From positions 124,001 through 188,000 of the forward strand of contig NZ_CACZDK010000017.1 in the NCBI RefSeq assembly GCF_902779965.1: DNA of 64,000 nucleotides, read 5' to 3'. The notes under the pieces were generated by a model, which saw nothing but the letters and a program-made list of their open reading frames with translations, was not told the origin of the DNA and searched no databases. This DNA is from Fibrobacter succinogenes (GTDB lineage Bacteria; Fibrobacterota; Fibrobacteria; Fibrobacterales; Fibrobacteraceae). A program made the position numbers and the translations under genes. Of the stretch, positions 16,858 to 25,971 are shown piece after piece (positions within the stretch are counted from its first letter, which is position 1; each line of letters opens with the position of its first letter).

Positions 16858-17733
16858 CTAAACTTTTTCGGTTGCTTTCTTTTCCTTGTAGAACAGATAC
16901 ACCATCCACACAAGTCCTGCGAGGATCATCACGGAGCAGAGGGTTTGACCGCGGCTCATGCCAAAGAGATCCACGCGTCCAAGATGGGCGTCCGGCTTGC
17001 GGAAAAATTCAATGAAGAAGCGGAATAGACCGTAGCCCATTAAGTAAAGGCAAGGAATCTTGTCGTGAAGTTTTGGAATTTTGCGTAAGTTGTACAAAAC
17101 GATGAACAACACAACGCCTTCGAAAATCATTTCGTAAAGCTGGCTCGGGTGGTGGAGTATCGGGTTCGCGAGAGTGCTGTCGTGGGCGAGCGGGAACCAC
17201 ATACCGATAGCGCTAGTCGTTGCTTCTCCGAAAAGTTCACCGTTGATGAAGTTGCCCCAGCGGCCCCAGGTGTAGGCAAGCGGTGCGGCAAGCATGGCTA
17301 GGTTTAATGTTTTCCAGACGTCGAGCTTGTTGCGCTTTGCGCCGATGCAGAAAAACAAGATGCCCAAAATAAGTCCACCGTGGTAAGACATTCCTGAAAT
17401 CCCGACAAAGTGGCTGCCGAGTTCATCGTGCGTAAACGGCAAGATGATTTCGAGGGGGTTCGAAAGATAGTAGCCCGGTTTATAGAAGAAAACGTAACCG
17501 AGACGGGCGCCGAGCAAGATGCCTGCGATAATCCAGGTGAATATGTTATCGAGCTGTTCCTTGGTGTAACCCAGTTTTTCTTTCTCGCTGATTTTCCACA
17601 TGGTGAGGTAGGCGGTCACGAACGCAAAAATGTACATGACACCGTACCAGTGGACTGGAAAACCAACGAAAGGAATCGTGAAGGCTATTCCGTCGAAGTA
17701 AGTCGGTATTAAGTTCCACCAAGATAATTCCAT
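16858..17733 (-). CDS. lgt: Prolipoprotein diacylglyceryl transferase Lgt
   Basis: 291 residues with seven predicted membrane helices. Transfers diacylglycerol from phosphatidylglycerol to the lipobox cysteine of prolipoproteins in the inner membrane. Diagnostic pieces are YGVMYIFAF, ARLGYVFFY, MSYHGGLILG, the Lgt signature GRWGNFINGELFG, HPSQLYE and FFIEFFRKPD near the end. AGGA precedes the ATG. A TAnnTTTG element (TAGATTTG) sits 23 bases upstream inside the gap to the penicillin-binding-protein gene, so it may be transcribed both with that gene and alone. It would process the many lipoproteins in this window. Confidence 0.97.
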   Translation of the reverse strand: MELSWWNLIPTYFDGIAFTIPFVGFPVHWYGVMYIFAFVTAYLTMWKISEKEKLGYTKEQLDNIFTWIIAGILLGARLGYVFFYKPGYYLSNPLEIILPFTHDELGSHFVGISGMSYHGGLILGILFFCIGAKRNKLDVWKTLNLAMLAAPLAYTWGRWGNFINGELFGEATTSAIGMWFPLAHDSTLANPILHHPSQLYEMIFEGVVLFIVLYNLRKIPKLHDKIPCLYLMGYGLFRFFIEFFRKPDAHLGRVDLFGMSRGQTLCSVMILAGLVWMVYLFYKEKKATEKV

Positions 17734-17756
17734 AATGTTCCTGCTTCTTTTGTGTT

Positions 17757-17764
17757 CAAATCTA
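17757..17764 (-). promoter_or_regulatory. TAnnTTTG promoter element for lgt
   Basis: TAGATTTG on the minus strand, 23 bases before the lgt ATG; AGGA lies between them. Confidence 0.5.
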
Positions 17765-17766
17765 AA

Positions 17767-19101
17767 TTATTTTTTTTGTTCGAGGTTTTGGTGCGCCCAA
17801 TAGTTGATGACTGTTGCTGCGACCTGCGTTGCCGGTTGCGAACGAATTTCTTTGTGCATCTGCATGACGATGACGACAATGGATTTGCTCGGGTTCGCCC
17901 TGGATTCGGCAAATCCCATGAACCAGTCGTAACGGCCTGCAGGATCTTTCCCGTCGAGCGAGCCAGTTTTTCCGCCGAGGCGGAGCGCTTCGAAGTTTTT
18001 CTTTGCCATGTTCTTTGTGGACATGTGCTTGTGGGCTGTGCCTTGCGCTACTGATCGGAGCATGGATTCGCGGAGACCATAGTAGGTGTTTTCAGTGAAT
18101 TTTCCGATGTCAAGCGCGAGTGACCGTTGCGGGGCGAATGGCGCCATGTCGCGAGCCCATGGGATTTGGAGCGGCTTCTTTGTGAGGATAGCGCGGACTT
18201 GCGCTGCGGCAAGAAGCGGCGTGAGTGTTGTCGATGTTGTAAAACCGCAGGCGACTTCGGCAAGGCCGTAGCCTGTGTCCGGGGCGGTGTAGCTCGATGC
18301 GTTCGGGGCGTTGCCCGGGAAGCGCTTGTTGTAACCTAGCTTTGCGGCGGCAGAGAGCAGGCGCTTTGCGCCGACTGATTTTCCGACGATGGCCATCGGC
18401 GGGTTCGCGGAGCGGGCAAACGCTTCGGAAAGTTCCATCGTGGGGCCTTTATATTTTTCGGGAACGCGGAGCTGGTTCAAGTAGAGCGTGTGGTGGCGCC
18501 CCATCATCGGGATACGTGTGTTGAGCGAATAGCGGTTGCTTTCCATGGCGGCGGCGATGGTTACAAGCTTTGCAAGGGATGCCGCGGGGAAGGTGGGACG
18601 CCCAATCCAGTCGGGCCTGTTTTGTATTTTGCCGTCGCGGCGTTCACCCCAGGCAATGATTTCGTTTGTCTTTGTATCGACGACGAGGATGATGCCCAAG
18701 TCCGGGTGGTAGCGACGTAATAAAATGTCAATTTTTTCAGCGAGGAAGGGATTCTTTTGCGACTTGATGTGGAGCGTGTCGCGGACGTTGTTTGTGCTGC
18801 CTGCGGTTCCGGTGCTGTCGAGAGACTTGTCGAAGTCGTTGTCTTCGATTCCGGTGAGGGCGGCAAGTCCGTTGGGGTTTTCGCTAACAATGGAATCGAA
18901 TGCGTTTGTGTCGCTAAAGTCGGTTATAAAGGCGGCTGTGTCGGCTAGCGAATCTATGGCTAGCGCTGTCTCTTGTTTTTCGACGGTTGGCGCTACCTCG
19001 TCTTTCGTGGAACAATGAACAATGGCTACAATAATCAATATAAGAACGGTAATCGCGATGGCGCGGTTACGCATTCTTTGTGCGTAGGGGAGTCTTTCCA
19101 T
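17767..19101 (-). CDS. Membrane-anchored penicillin-binding transpeptidase
   Basis: About 444 residues. Starting at MERLPYAQRM the protein has one N-terminal membrane helix (AIAITVLILIIVAIVHC), a low-complexity Ser/Thr/Asp linker to about 100, and then a transpeptidase domain. The three active-site motifs are in order: S-x-x-K as FPAASLAKLV (S175, K178), SxN as FARSANPP, and KTG as LGGKTGSLDG. No glycosyltransferase or PASTA domain is present, so this is a small class B-like or endopeptidase-type PBP acting on periplasmic peptidoglycan. It starts four bases after orn stops. The exact PBP subgroup is not assigned. Confidence 0.85.
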   Translation of the reverse strand: MERLPYAQRMRNRAIAITVLILIIVAIVHCSTKDEVAPTVEKQETALAIDSLADTAAFITDFSDTNAFDSIVSENPNGLAALTGIEDNDFDKSLDSTGTAGSTNNVRDTLHIKSQKNPFLAEKIDILLRRYHPDLGIILVVDTKTNEIIAWGERRDGKIQNRPDWIGRPTFPAASLAKLVTIAAAMESNRYSLNTRIPMMGRHHTLYLNQLRVPEKYKGPTMELSEAFARSANPPMAIVGKSVGAKRLLSAAAKLGYNKRFPGNAPNASSYTAPDTGYGLAEVACGFTTSTTLTPLLAAAQVRAILTKKPLQIPWARDMAPFAPQRSLALDIGKFTENTYYGLRESMLRSVAQGTAHKHMSTKNMAKKNFEALRLGGKTGSLDGKDPAGRYDWFMGFAESRANPSKSIVVIVMQMHKEIRSQPATQVAATVINYWAHQNLEQKK

Positions 19102-19105
19102 GGAG

Positions 19106-19645
19106 TTACTTGAAGAATGTCTTTCTGTAGTAAGCGAGTTCGGCAATACTTTCGCGGATGTCGTTTAACGCTTCGTGGCGCTTTTCTTTTTGAAATTCTT
19201 CGAACTCTGGATACCAGCGGAACGTGAGTTCCTTGATGGAGCTTACGTCAACGTTTCGGTAGCAGAGCCATTCCGAAATTTCGGGCATGTATTTGTACAA
19301 AAAGCGCCTGTCTTGCGTGATGGAATTTCCGCAAAGGAGGTTCTTTGTCTTTTCCGTGAAGGGCTTGATAAAACGGAGCGTTTCGAGTTCGGCGTCCTTG
19401 AGGGAATACTGCGAACGGCGGCAACGATCGACGAGCCCGCTTTGATTGTGGTGTCGCGTGTTCCATTCGTCCATGCTTTCAAAAACATTTTCTGGCTGGT
19501 GAATGGCTATGACAGGCCCTTCGGCGAGAATGTTCAAATTGGCATCGGTAACAATGGTTGCTATTTCGAGAATGACATCTTTTTCAGGATCGAGACCGGA
19601 CATTTCCAGGTCCATCCAAACTAAATTTCTAGAACTTTTGGCCAT
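19106..19645 (-). CDS. orn: Oligoribonuclease Orn
   Basis: 179 residues from MAKSSRNLV. A 3'-5' exoribonuclease of the DEDDh family that degrades di- and short oligonucleotides, including pGpG from c-di-GMP turnover. Motifs are ExoI WMDLEMSGLDPEKDVILEIA, ExoII CGNSITQDRRFL, and ExoIII RHEALNDIRESI with the catalytic His. Length is normal. First gene of the orn-PBP-lgt group on the minus strand; an in-frame start at 19663 adds six residues and is less likely. Confidence 0.95.
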   Translation of the reverse strand: MAKSSRNLVWMDLEMSGLDPEKDVILEIATIVTDANLNILAEGPVIAIHQPENVFESMDEWNTRHHNQSGLVDRCRRSQYSLKDAELETLRFIKPFTEKTKNLLCGNSITQDRRFLYKYMPEISEWLCYRNVDVSSIKELTFRWYPEFEEFQKEKRHEALNDIRESIAELAYYRKTFFK

Positions 19646-20091
19646 ACGCGCGAATAATAGCATTTTTTTGATATGTCGTTCCCGCCTCTAGACTTGTCGT
19701 TCCCGCCGGAACCTGTCCTGAGCGTAGTCGAAGGAAGCGGGAATCTCCATTCCTGACATGAAAATTTCACTGTTCCAAGTTGCAAGAACGTCTTAAAATG
19801 AAATCAAGATCTGCAATGTATGGATTCCCTCCTTCGCTATGCTCCGTCGAGAATGACTTTTTCTCGGAATCACTAGTAACTGAGCCGAAGGCTCTTAGTA
19901 ACTAACTTCCAACTTCCTACCGTCTACTGTCTACTAGATTTTCGTAAGTATTATGTAATAGAAATAAAACAAAAACCTATATATATGGATAAATTAGACT
20001 GAAATTGCAAAAATATTCCTGAAAACGTAATTTTTTGCTACAAATTGTCTTTTTCTTCACACTCTTACGAAAATATTACCGTTTTTTTTGT
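19646..20091. other. Intergenic region with dispersed repeat pieces
   Basis: No gene seen. It contains two GTCGTTCCCGCC pieces (19675-19710), TGTCCTGAGCGTAGTCGAAG (19709 onwards), GGATTCCCTCCTTCG with CGAGAATGAC (19819-19853), and tracts of TAGTAACT/CTACTGTCTACTAG type that recur elsewhere in the window. These are remnants of the same fold-back repeat families. The right 170 bases are AT-rich promoter DNA for fabF. Confidence 0.6.
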
Positions 20092-20099
20092 TATATTTG
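20092..20099 (+). promoter_or_regulatory. TAnnTTTG promoter element for fabF
   Basis: TATATTTG lies seven bases before the fabF ATG, with no ribosome site between. The transcript is predicted to have almost no leader. Confidence 0.55.
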
Positions 20100-20106
20100 G
20101 CGCATT

Positions 20107-21351
20107 ATGGAAAATGTTGTTATTACAGGTATGGGCTGCGTTTCCTCTCTTGGAAACTCCCCCGAATTATTGTGGCAGAACTTGCTTGCTGGCAAGTCTG
20201 GCATTGCTACCATCCAGCGTTTCGACGCCTCCGCTTACACTTCGCGTATAGCAAGTGAAATTCGCGAGTTCGACGCAACGGGCATTTACAGCACAAGAGA
20301 CCAGTCTAGGTTCTCCCGCTGCATCCAGTATGCCGTCTATTCGGCATTGCAGGCTCTGCGCCAAGCTGGCATTGCTCCGGAAAACGAAAATCCGGAACGC
20401 TGCGGTGCGATCATCGGTAGCAGTATCGGTGGCCTTTTGCACTGCTATGAAGCTGCTGTGGCTCTTAGCACTCGTGGTCCGTCCCGCGTTTCTCCGTTCT
20501 ATATTCCGATGGCAATTGTGAATATGCCGGCCGGTGAAGTTTGCAACCGCATTGGCTGGATGGGTCCGTCTTACACGGTGACATCTGCTTGTGCAACTTC
20601 CAACCACTCCATCGCGAACGCTTACGACATGATCCGTCTTGGCCGCTGCGACGTGATGCTCGCTGGTGGTGCCGACGAAACGGTGAACCCGCTCAGCCTC
20701 GCTGGCTTTACCAGCATGAAGGCCGTCAGCAAGCGCAACGACGCTCCGGAACAGGCTTCCCGCCCGTTCGACAAGGATCGCGATGGTTTTGTAATTGGTG
20801 AAGGTGCTGCAGTTCTCGTGCTCGAAAGCGAATCTCACGCTAAGGCTCGTGGTGCAAAGATTCTTGCCCGCATCGCCGGTGTTGGCGCAAGCTCCGACGC
20901 TTACCACATTTCTGCTCCGCGTCCGGATGGCAAGGGTGTTATGCTCGCAATGACCAACGCTATGAAGGAAGCTGGCATCGAACCCAAGGATATTAGCTAT
21001 ATTAATACGCACGGAACTTCGACACCGCTCGGTGACATCGCTGAATGCTCTGCCATCGAAACGCTCTTCAAGCAGTCCTCTGCATCGGCTCTCGAAAACC
21101 TCAAGGTCAATTCGACAAAGTCCATGCTCGGCCACTGCCTGGGTGCTGCAGGTGCTCTCGAATCCGTCGTGACTATCATGTCTGTTCTTGACCAGAAGGT
21201 CCATGGTACTCTCAACGTGTTCGAGCAGGATCCGGCTATTCACCTTGACGTTTGCGCAAATGGTGCAGTGAACCAGAAGATTGACTACGCTATGAGCAAC
21301 GGCTTTGGCTTTGGAGGCCAAAATGGAGTTATCATTTTTGCGAGGAATTAA
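20107..21351 (+). CDS. fabF: Beta-ketoacyl-ACP synthase II FabF
   Basis: 414 residues from MENVVITGMG. Condenses malonyl-ACP with acyl-ACP in fatty-acid elongation. The thiolase-fold triad is visible: C162 (TSACATSNHSIANA), H302 (INTHGTSTPLGD) and H343 (KSMLGHCLGAAGALES). GFGFGGQNGVIIF at the C-terminus is typical. Upstream in-frame ATG-like codons are ignored because the promoter element and family start fit 20107. The stop TAA overlaps the next ATG by one base, so the downstream YfiM-like gene is co-translated. FabB is the closest alternative but the motif context favours FabF. Confidence 0.95.
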   Translation: MENVVITGMGCVSSLGNSPELLWQNLLAGKSGIATIQRFDASAYTSRIASEIREFDATGIYSTRDQSRFSRCIQYAVYSALQALRQAGIAPENENPERCGAIIGSSIGGLLHCYEAAVALSTRGPSRVSPFYIPMAIVNMPAGEVCNRIGWMGPSYTVTSACATSNHSIANAYDMIRLGRCDVMLAGGADETVNPLSLAGFTSMKAVSKRNDAPEQASRPFDKDRDGFVIGEGAAVLVLESESHAKARGAKILARIAGVGASSDAYHISAPRPDGKGVMLAMTNAMKEAGIEPKDISYINTHGTSTPLGDIAECSAIETLFKQSSASALENLKVNSTKSMLGHCLGAAGALESVVTIMSVLDQKVHGTLNVFEQDPAIHLDVCANGAVNQKIDYAMSNGFGFGGQNGVIIFARN

Positions 21352-22334
21352 TGCGTAAGGCCAATGGTTCTGCTTTTGGCTCTTCCGCTTCTCGAAAAAT
21401 AAACGCTAAAATTTGTGCGTTTTTGCTTATGCTGTCGCTGGTGTTCCCGGCGGCAGCTTTGTCGTCTCCGGGGGATCCGCTCACGTGGCGCGATTCCACG
21501 TGGGATTACCGAAGTGAAGATTCTCTTGATATTCAGCCTGAAATAAAACCATGGAGAATGGCGGGTGTTGCATCCCTGACTTTGATATCCTATGGTGCCG
21601 CTTACGGGTTTGTCTTAAAAAAGGGCTGGTGGGACGAAAAGGGGCATGACTTCCATTTCGAAAACGATTTTGACTACGCACTGAATCTCGATAAAATAGG
21701 GCATTTTGCCGCAGGCGTTGCCTTTAGTGAGTTTTTCTACGAAGGTTATCGTTGGGCGGGGGCGTCTGAGTTCAGGTCTTATTTGTACGCGGGTCTTTCC
21801 GCTTTGGCAACCCATATCGCCATTGATATCAAGGATGGTTTTGCGCCCAAGTGGGGCTTTAGCATTTTCGACGTACTTTCGGGCGGGCTTGGCGGATTCT
21901 TGCCGATGGCGGAGCGCTATGTGCCTTTGTTCAAGTACATTGATTTGAAGTGGAGCTATTGGATTAATTCCAACGCCTATTACAACCAAAATCATCAAGC
22001 GTCAGATGGCATATTTACGGATGATTACGTGAACCACACGTATTGGCTTTCGGTGAAACCCTACAGGTTGTTGCCGGAAGCGGCTCGCAAGTATTATCCG
22101 AGCTGGCTTGCTGTTGCTGTAGGGCTCAGCATTGACGATGGGGTGTTTACGGGATCAAAAAATCCGCATCGTGAAGTTTATATCGCACTTGATTATGATT
22201 TGGAAGCGTTCCGCCCGCAGAGTCGCTTGGCTCGCACTATTATCAAGGCGCTGAATTATTTCAAGTTGCCGGCACCGACGATTCAGGTTTATCCTAAATT
22301 TAATTGGTATTTGCTGTATCCTATAAAATTTTAG
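21351..22334 (+). CDS. YfiM/DUF2279-like exported protein
   Basis: 327 residues with an N-terminal hydrophobic signal (ICAFLLMLSLVFPAAAL, cleavage near ALS). The central part matches DUF2279/YfiM: LDKIGHFAAGVAFSEF, then LATHIAIDIKDGF, then WGFSIFDVLSGGLGG, where His and Asp residues line a small membrane-associated domain of unknown role. The C-terminal half (YVNHTYWLSVKPYRLLP, REVYIALDYDLEAF) resembles barrel strands. One base of overlap with fabF and 17-20 bases to the transporter gene indicate a three-gene transcript. A link with lipid or envelope biogenesis is inferred only from the neighbour. Confidence 0.7.
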   Translation: MRKANGSAFGSSASRKINAKICAFLLMLSLVFPAAALSSPGDPLTWRDSTWDYRSEDSLDIQPEIKPWRMAGVASLTLISYGAAYGFVLKKGWWDEKGHDFHFENDFDYALNLDKIGHFAAGVAFSEFFYEGYRWAGASEFRSYLYAGLSALATHIAIDIKDGFAPKWGFSIFDVLSGGLGGFLPMAERYVPLFKYIDLKWSYWINSNAYYNQNHQASDGIFTDDYVNHTYWLSVKPYRLLPEAARKYYPSWLAVAVGLSIDDGVFTGSKNPHREVYIALDYDLEAFRPQSRLARTIIKALNYFKLPAPTIQVYPKFNWYLLYPIKF

Positions 22335-22354
22335 ATTTGTGTATGAGGTGAATG

Positions 22355-23761
22355 ATGACAGAAAGAGAAAACTTTAAGTCCCGTTTAGGTTTTATCTTGA
22401 TTGCCGCTGGTTGTGCCATTGGGCTTGGCAATGTGTGGCGTTTCCCGTTCATTACAGGGCAATACGGTGGTGCCGCTTTTGTTCTGATTTACCTCTTTTT
22501 CCTTTTGATTTTTGGATTCCCGATTCTTGTAATGGAATTTGCGGTAGGGCGTTCGTCTCAACGTGGGGTCGGTCGCTCGTTCAAGGTGCTTGAAAAGCCG
22601 GGCCACAAGTGGCATTATGCGAGCGTTCCGATGATCGTCGGTAACTACCTCTTGATGATGTTCTATACGACGGTCACGGGCTGGATGCTCTATTATTTTT
22701 ACCGCATGGTGACGATGGGCGACCTCATGGATATGTCGCCAGCCGAAGTCGGTGCTGAATTTACGAATATGCTCGGCAATGGTCCGCTTCTTTCGTTCTG
22801 GATGGTGGTGGCAACATTTGCGGGGCTCTCGATTGTGGCGCTTGGGCTTCAGCGCGGTGTGGAACGCATTACGAAGACGATGATGTCTGCGCTCCTTATC
22901 ATTATGCTTATCTTGATGATCCGCGTGCTCACGCTCCCGGGCGCGGGCGAAGGTCTTAAGTTCTACTTGCTACCGGACTTTGCGAGACTCAAGGAAGCTG
23001 GGCTTGGTGAAGTGGTTTTTGCCGCACTGGGTCAGTCGTTCTTTACGCTTAGCCTTGGTATTGGCTCCATGAGCATTTTCGGAAGTTACATCAAGAAAAA
23101 GCATTCGCTTTTGACAGAAGCAGCGCATATTTGTGTGCTCGATACGGGTGTGGCTTTGATTGCTGGGCTTATCATTATTCCGTCTTGCTTTGCGTTTGGA
23201 CTCAAGCCGGATGCAGGTCCGGGATTGATTTTTGCGACGCTCCCGAATGTGTTTGCGCAGATGCCGGCGGGCCGTGTTTGCGGTGCTGCATTCTTCCTTT
23301 TCATGTCGTTTGCGGCACTTTCGACGCTTGTGGCGGTATTCGAAAACATTGTCGCTTACTGGATGGACGTGCGTAACGTGGAACGCCAAAAGGCGGTGAA
23401 GTGGAACTTTATTGCGATTGTGATTTTGTCGCTCCCGTGTGCGCTCGGCTTTAATGTGCTTTCTAGCTTTGAACCGCTTGGCCCTGGAAGCTGCGTGCTT
23501 GATCTCGAAGACTTTTTGGTTTCGAATACGCTCTTGCCGCTGGGCTCGCTTGTTTTTGTGCTGTTCTGCAACTCGCGCTATGGTTGGGGGCAGTTCAAGT
23601 TTATTGCCGAAGCGAATTTGGGTGTTGGCATGAAGTTCCCGAAGTTAAAGATTTTGCACCTTTACTTCAAGTGGGTTTTGCCGATTATCATTGCCGTGAT
23701 TTTCGTGCTCGGGTACATGCAGAAGTTTGCCCCGGGCTTGTACAATAAAATATTTGAATAA
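22355..23761 (+). CDS. Sodium-dependent transporter of the NSS (SNF) family
   Basis: 468 residues, 11-12 predicted membrane helices, LeuT fold. The family N-terminus is clear: RLGFILIAAGCAIGLGNVWRFPF with the unwound TM1 and GNVWRFP motif, followed by GGAAFVLIY (TM2). Later helices include FFTLSLGIGSMSIFGSY and FAALSTLVAVFENIVAYWMD. It should couple sodium entry to uptake of an amino acid or related solute across the inner membrane. Two adjacent ATGs exist at 22352 and 22355; GAGGTG is better spaced for the second. It follows the YfiM-like gene closely. The substrate is unknown. Confidence 0.9.
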   Translation: MTERENFKSRLGFILIAAGCAIGLGNVWRFPFITGQYGGAAFVLIYLFFLLIFGFPILVMEFAVGRSSQRGVGRSFKVLEKPGHKWHYASVPMIVGNYLLMMFYTTVTGWMLYYFYRMVTMGDLMDMSPAEVGAEFTNMLGNGPLLSFWMVVATFAGLSIVALGLQRGVERITKTMMSALLIIMLILMIRVLTLPGAGEGLKFYLLPDFARLKEAGLGEVVFAALGQSFFTLSLGIGSMSIFGSYIKKKHSLLTEAAHICVLDTGVALIAGLIIIPSCFAFGLKPDAGPGLIFATLPNVFAQMPAGRVCGAAFFLFMSFAALSTLVAVFENIVAYWMDVRNVERQKAVKWNFIAIVILSLPCALGFNVLSSFEPLGPGSCVLDLEDFLVSNTLLPLGSLVFVLFCNSRYGWGQFKFIAEANLGVGMKFPKLKILHLYFKWVLPIIIAVIFVLGYMQKFAPGLYNKIFE

Positions 23762-24126
23762 AGATTGTAAAAATTGAAGTTTTTTACGTAAAAAACGAAG
23801 CAAATGTCCTGTTCTTTACGTAAAATTGTGTATAAAGTAATCTATTTTGGCGCTGAAAGAGGTATTTGGATTGCTTTAAAGGCTGTTTTGGATTGCTAAA
23901 TTGCGTTTTTCCTTGATTTGGGAATGCTGTTTTTGTCAAAAAACTTGAAATTGTACAGTTTTATTACATACAACGTTAAAAATTTACGTAAGAAAAAAAT
24001 GAAAACTAAATTTTCTTACGTAATTTTTTGCGTTTTTTGAGTTTTGCCTTTAAAAAGTTCGAAAAATACTTTTGCACAAGACTATGGATAAATGAATGTT
24101 GCCTGAAAAATCATAAGTTTTTATAT
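23762..24126. promoter_or_regulatory. AT-rich region with four TTACGTAA palindromes
   Basis: No gene. TTACGTAA occurs at 23784-23791, 23816-23823, 23984-23991 and 24016-24023. The first is the centre of a perfect 18-bp palindrome GTTTTTTACGTAAAAAAC (23779-23796). The last two form 13-bp inverted arms (TTACGTAAGAAAA ... TTTTCTTACGTAA) ahead of a T-run, which could also end the transporter transcript. TTTGGATTGCT is present twice between them. The arrangement suggests an operator cluster, or a terminator plus operators. Confidence 0.6.
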
Positions 24127-24134
24127 TATTTTTG
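24127..24134 (+). promoter_or_regulatory. TAnnTTTG promoter element
   Basis: TATTTTTG, 23 bases before the ATG at 24158. Confidence 0.4.
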
Positions 24135-24157
24135 AATAACATTTTTTTGAAAAATTT

Positions 24158-24895
24158 ATGCTTCGCGTACTGTTTCTTGTTCTGTTGCTTGCAGCTTTTA
24201 CTTTCGCTCAAGACGAAAGCGTTAGCGATTATGATCGTTGGATGCAAGCGAAGGCGCACCGCGATAGCGTCAGGAACGCGGAACGGATTCAGAAGAATTC
24301 AGTCCCGTTCGATTTTTTAGTCGGGATGACTCTGAATGTGGGCTTTAAAGTTATCAATAACGAAACGCAGTTGAACCATTACGAAAAGGTGGAACGGATT
24401 GTCTTTTTTGAAGGAGCTTTTTTCCAAGTGGGAGCGTCTGTTCAATGGCCTCTGCTGCAATATCATTTGGCGGTAAGGCTTGGCGTGCTGTTTGAATATG
24501 CTCCGCTGTTTTTGTCGGAGCCGCTATACGTTGAAGACGGTAAAGGGGGATACAAGCGTGTTACTGATGGAGGCTTGTCGCAGGGGCGGATTGCGTTCCC
24601 GATTCTTTTTGCAGTGAAGCCTCGCTCTAGTTTTGTATCGTTCGAGTTTGGCCCTCAGATTTCCATACCGCTTTTCGATAATCTGGAGTTAGATGGTGCA
24701 CGCGATAGGGAACTGGACTCGTCTATGGAATTTAGTATGCTTTTGGGCGTGGGTTTCCGCGTCAATGAACGAATCTATTTAGACTTGCTTTTGGATGCCA
24801 AGTTCTATCACAAGTATAATGAACGCTTTGCAGATGGTTTGGCCCATTGGTCTTCGGTCGCTATCAAGGCGGGCGTGACGTTTAACCCGTTCTAA
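24158..24895 (+). CDS. Exported outer-membrane beta-barrel protein
   Basis: 245 residues with signal peptide MLRVLFLVLLLAAFTFAQ. A short charged stretch (SDYDRWMQAKAHRDSVRN) precedes membrane-like strands: FDFLVGMTLNVGFKV, FFQVGASVQWPLL, LAVRLGVLFEYAP, RIAFPILFAVKPR, SFEFGPQISIPL, SMLLGVGFRVNERIYLDLLL, and a final IKAGVTFNPF with C-terminal Phe for BAM recognition. PorT/OmpA-barrel-like; no specific family is certain. A second copy of its 3' end (GVTFNPL then stop) lies at 25972-26007 beyond the next gene. Confidence 0.65.
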   Translation: MLRVLFLVLLLAAFTFAQDESVSDYDRWMQAKAHRDSVRNAERIQKNSVPFDFLVGMTLNVGFKVINNETQLNHYEKVERIVFFEGAFFQVGASVQWPLLQYHLAVRLGVLFEYAPLFLSEPLYVEDGKGGYKRVTDGGLSQGRIAFPILFAVKPRSSFVSFEFGPQISIPLFDNLELDGARDRELDSSMEFSMLLGVGFRVNERIYLDLLLDAKFYHKYNERFADGLAHWSSVAIKAGVTFNPF

Positions 24896-24956
24896 ATATA
24901 TCACAAGATTTTTAAATCAGTGGCGGAGCGGTTTGAGTATGTCTTGTGTGTAAATG

Positions 24957-25907
24957 TTATTTACAATTAGATGGCTTGATTGCGTCGTAGCAGGTTCTAT
25001 TGCGAAAACTAGATAAAGAATCGGAGTCATCGTATTCAAATTTAGTGGTTATGTTCAACGTATCCGTACGATGGTATTGGTCTGTGTACACTAACTTCCA
25101 AGAAATAGTCGTATCTTGGAATGATTTAAGAGTGCCATTGAAAAATTGGAGTCTCTTGTCGTCAAGTTGTTCGGGAAGAGACTTTCTATAGATAAGAGAA
25201 TAATGTGAACTCATAGTGTACTGATCACGAGAACCTTGAACAGAGCACATCTCTTGATCGGAATCATTCCTATCAATGTATGCATCATACCCTAATATCT
25301 CATCTTTTCGATTTTTCCATGAAAATCCCGAAAGACCAATAACCTCAAGATTGTAATTGGATCTAAATTCAAAAATTTGAGAGCACCGCTTGCCGGATAG
25401 CTTGGAAAGTGCTTTTGCTACGGCATCTCTATCGAGTTTAGGGATTTCTGCAATTGGAGTGTAGTGGACTAGTGCATTTTTTCCAAAGTTTATATCTATA
25501 TAAGTTGTATCGTAAATGATTTTTTTGTGACTGGAGCGTTTTTTAAACTTATCCCCAAATATTTCAAGACGAATATCATCCCTTACGCCAAATGAGTAGT
25601 TATGCCGTTCGATATGATTGCAGGAAAAAGTCGATTTACCAATCTTACAGTCTGACGTATCCCAAACTGTCGTATCTTTGTTAAAATTAAGAGCTCGATA
25701 TCGTGTTAAAGGTTTGTGTATTATTTGCTCGAGGATTGTATCATTTAGAGAAATGAGTTCGAGTTTACTTGCCGAGTTATCGGTTTGAATAGCCGAATTT
25801 TCGTTAGTAGTGTCAGTAACGTTTGTTTGGCTGATGACTTTGTAGCTAGTGTATGAAAACAAGATTGCAATGCAAACCAGCCCGAAAAACAACAATTTTA
25901 TTTTCAT
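24957..25907 (-). CDS. Hypothetical membrane-anchored or exported protein
   Basis: 316 residues, no family recognised. An N-terminal hydrophobic segment (IKLLFFGLVCIAILFSYTSY) is a signal peptide or anchor, followed by a Thr/Asn/Ser-rich linker to about residue 50. The rest is polar and strand-rich, with cysteines near CKIGKSTFSC, KRCSQIF, EMCSVQGS and a terminal CYDAIKPSNCK, so periplasmic disulfides are likely. Base composition is more AT-rich than the neighbouring housekeeping genes. The gene lies between two copies of the 3' end of the barrel gene, which suggests it arrived by insertion or by replacement of a duplicated barrel gene. Confidence 0.55.
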   Translation of the reverse strand: MKIKLLFFGLVCIAILFSYTSYKVISQTNVTDTTNENSAIQTDNSASKLELISLNDTILEQIIHKPLTRYRALNFNKDTTVWDTSDCKIGKSTFSCNHIERHNYSFGVRDDIRLEIFGDKFKKRSSHKKIIYDTTYIDINFGKNALVHYTPIAEIPKLDRDAVAKALSKLSGKRCSQIFEFRSNYNLEVIGLSGFSWKNRKDEILGYDAYIDRNDSDQEMCSVQGSRDQYTMSSHYSLIYRKSLPEQLDDKRLQFFNGTLKSFQDTTISWKLVYTDQYHRTDTLNITTKFEYDDSDSLSSFRNRTCYDAIKPSNCK

Positions 25908-25971
25908 TCCAATACTCAGCGAATAAAGTGTTGATCCTCAGCCACAAAATACAAAAATGGATATAAGAAAA

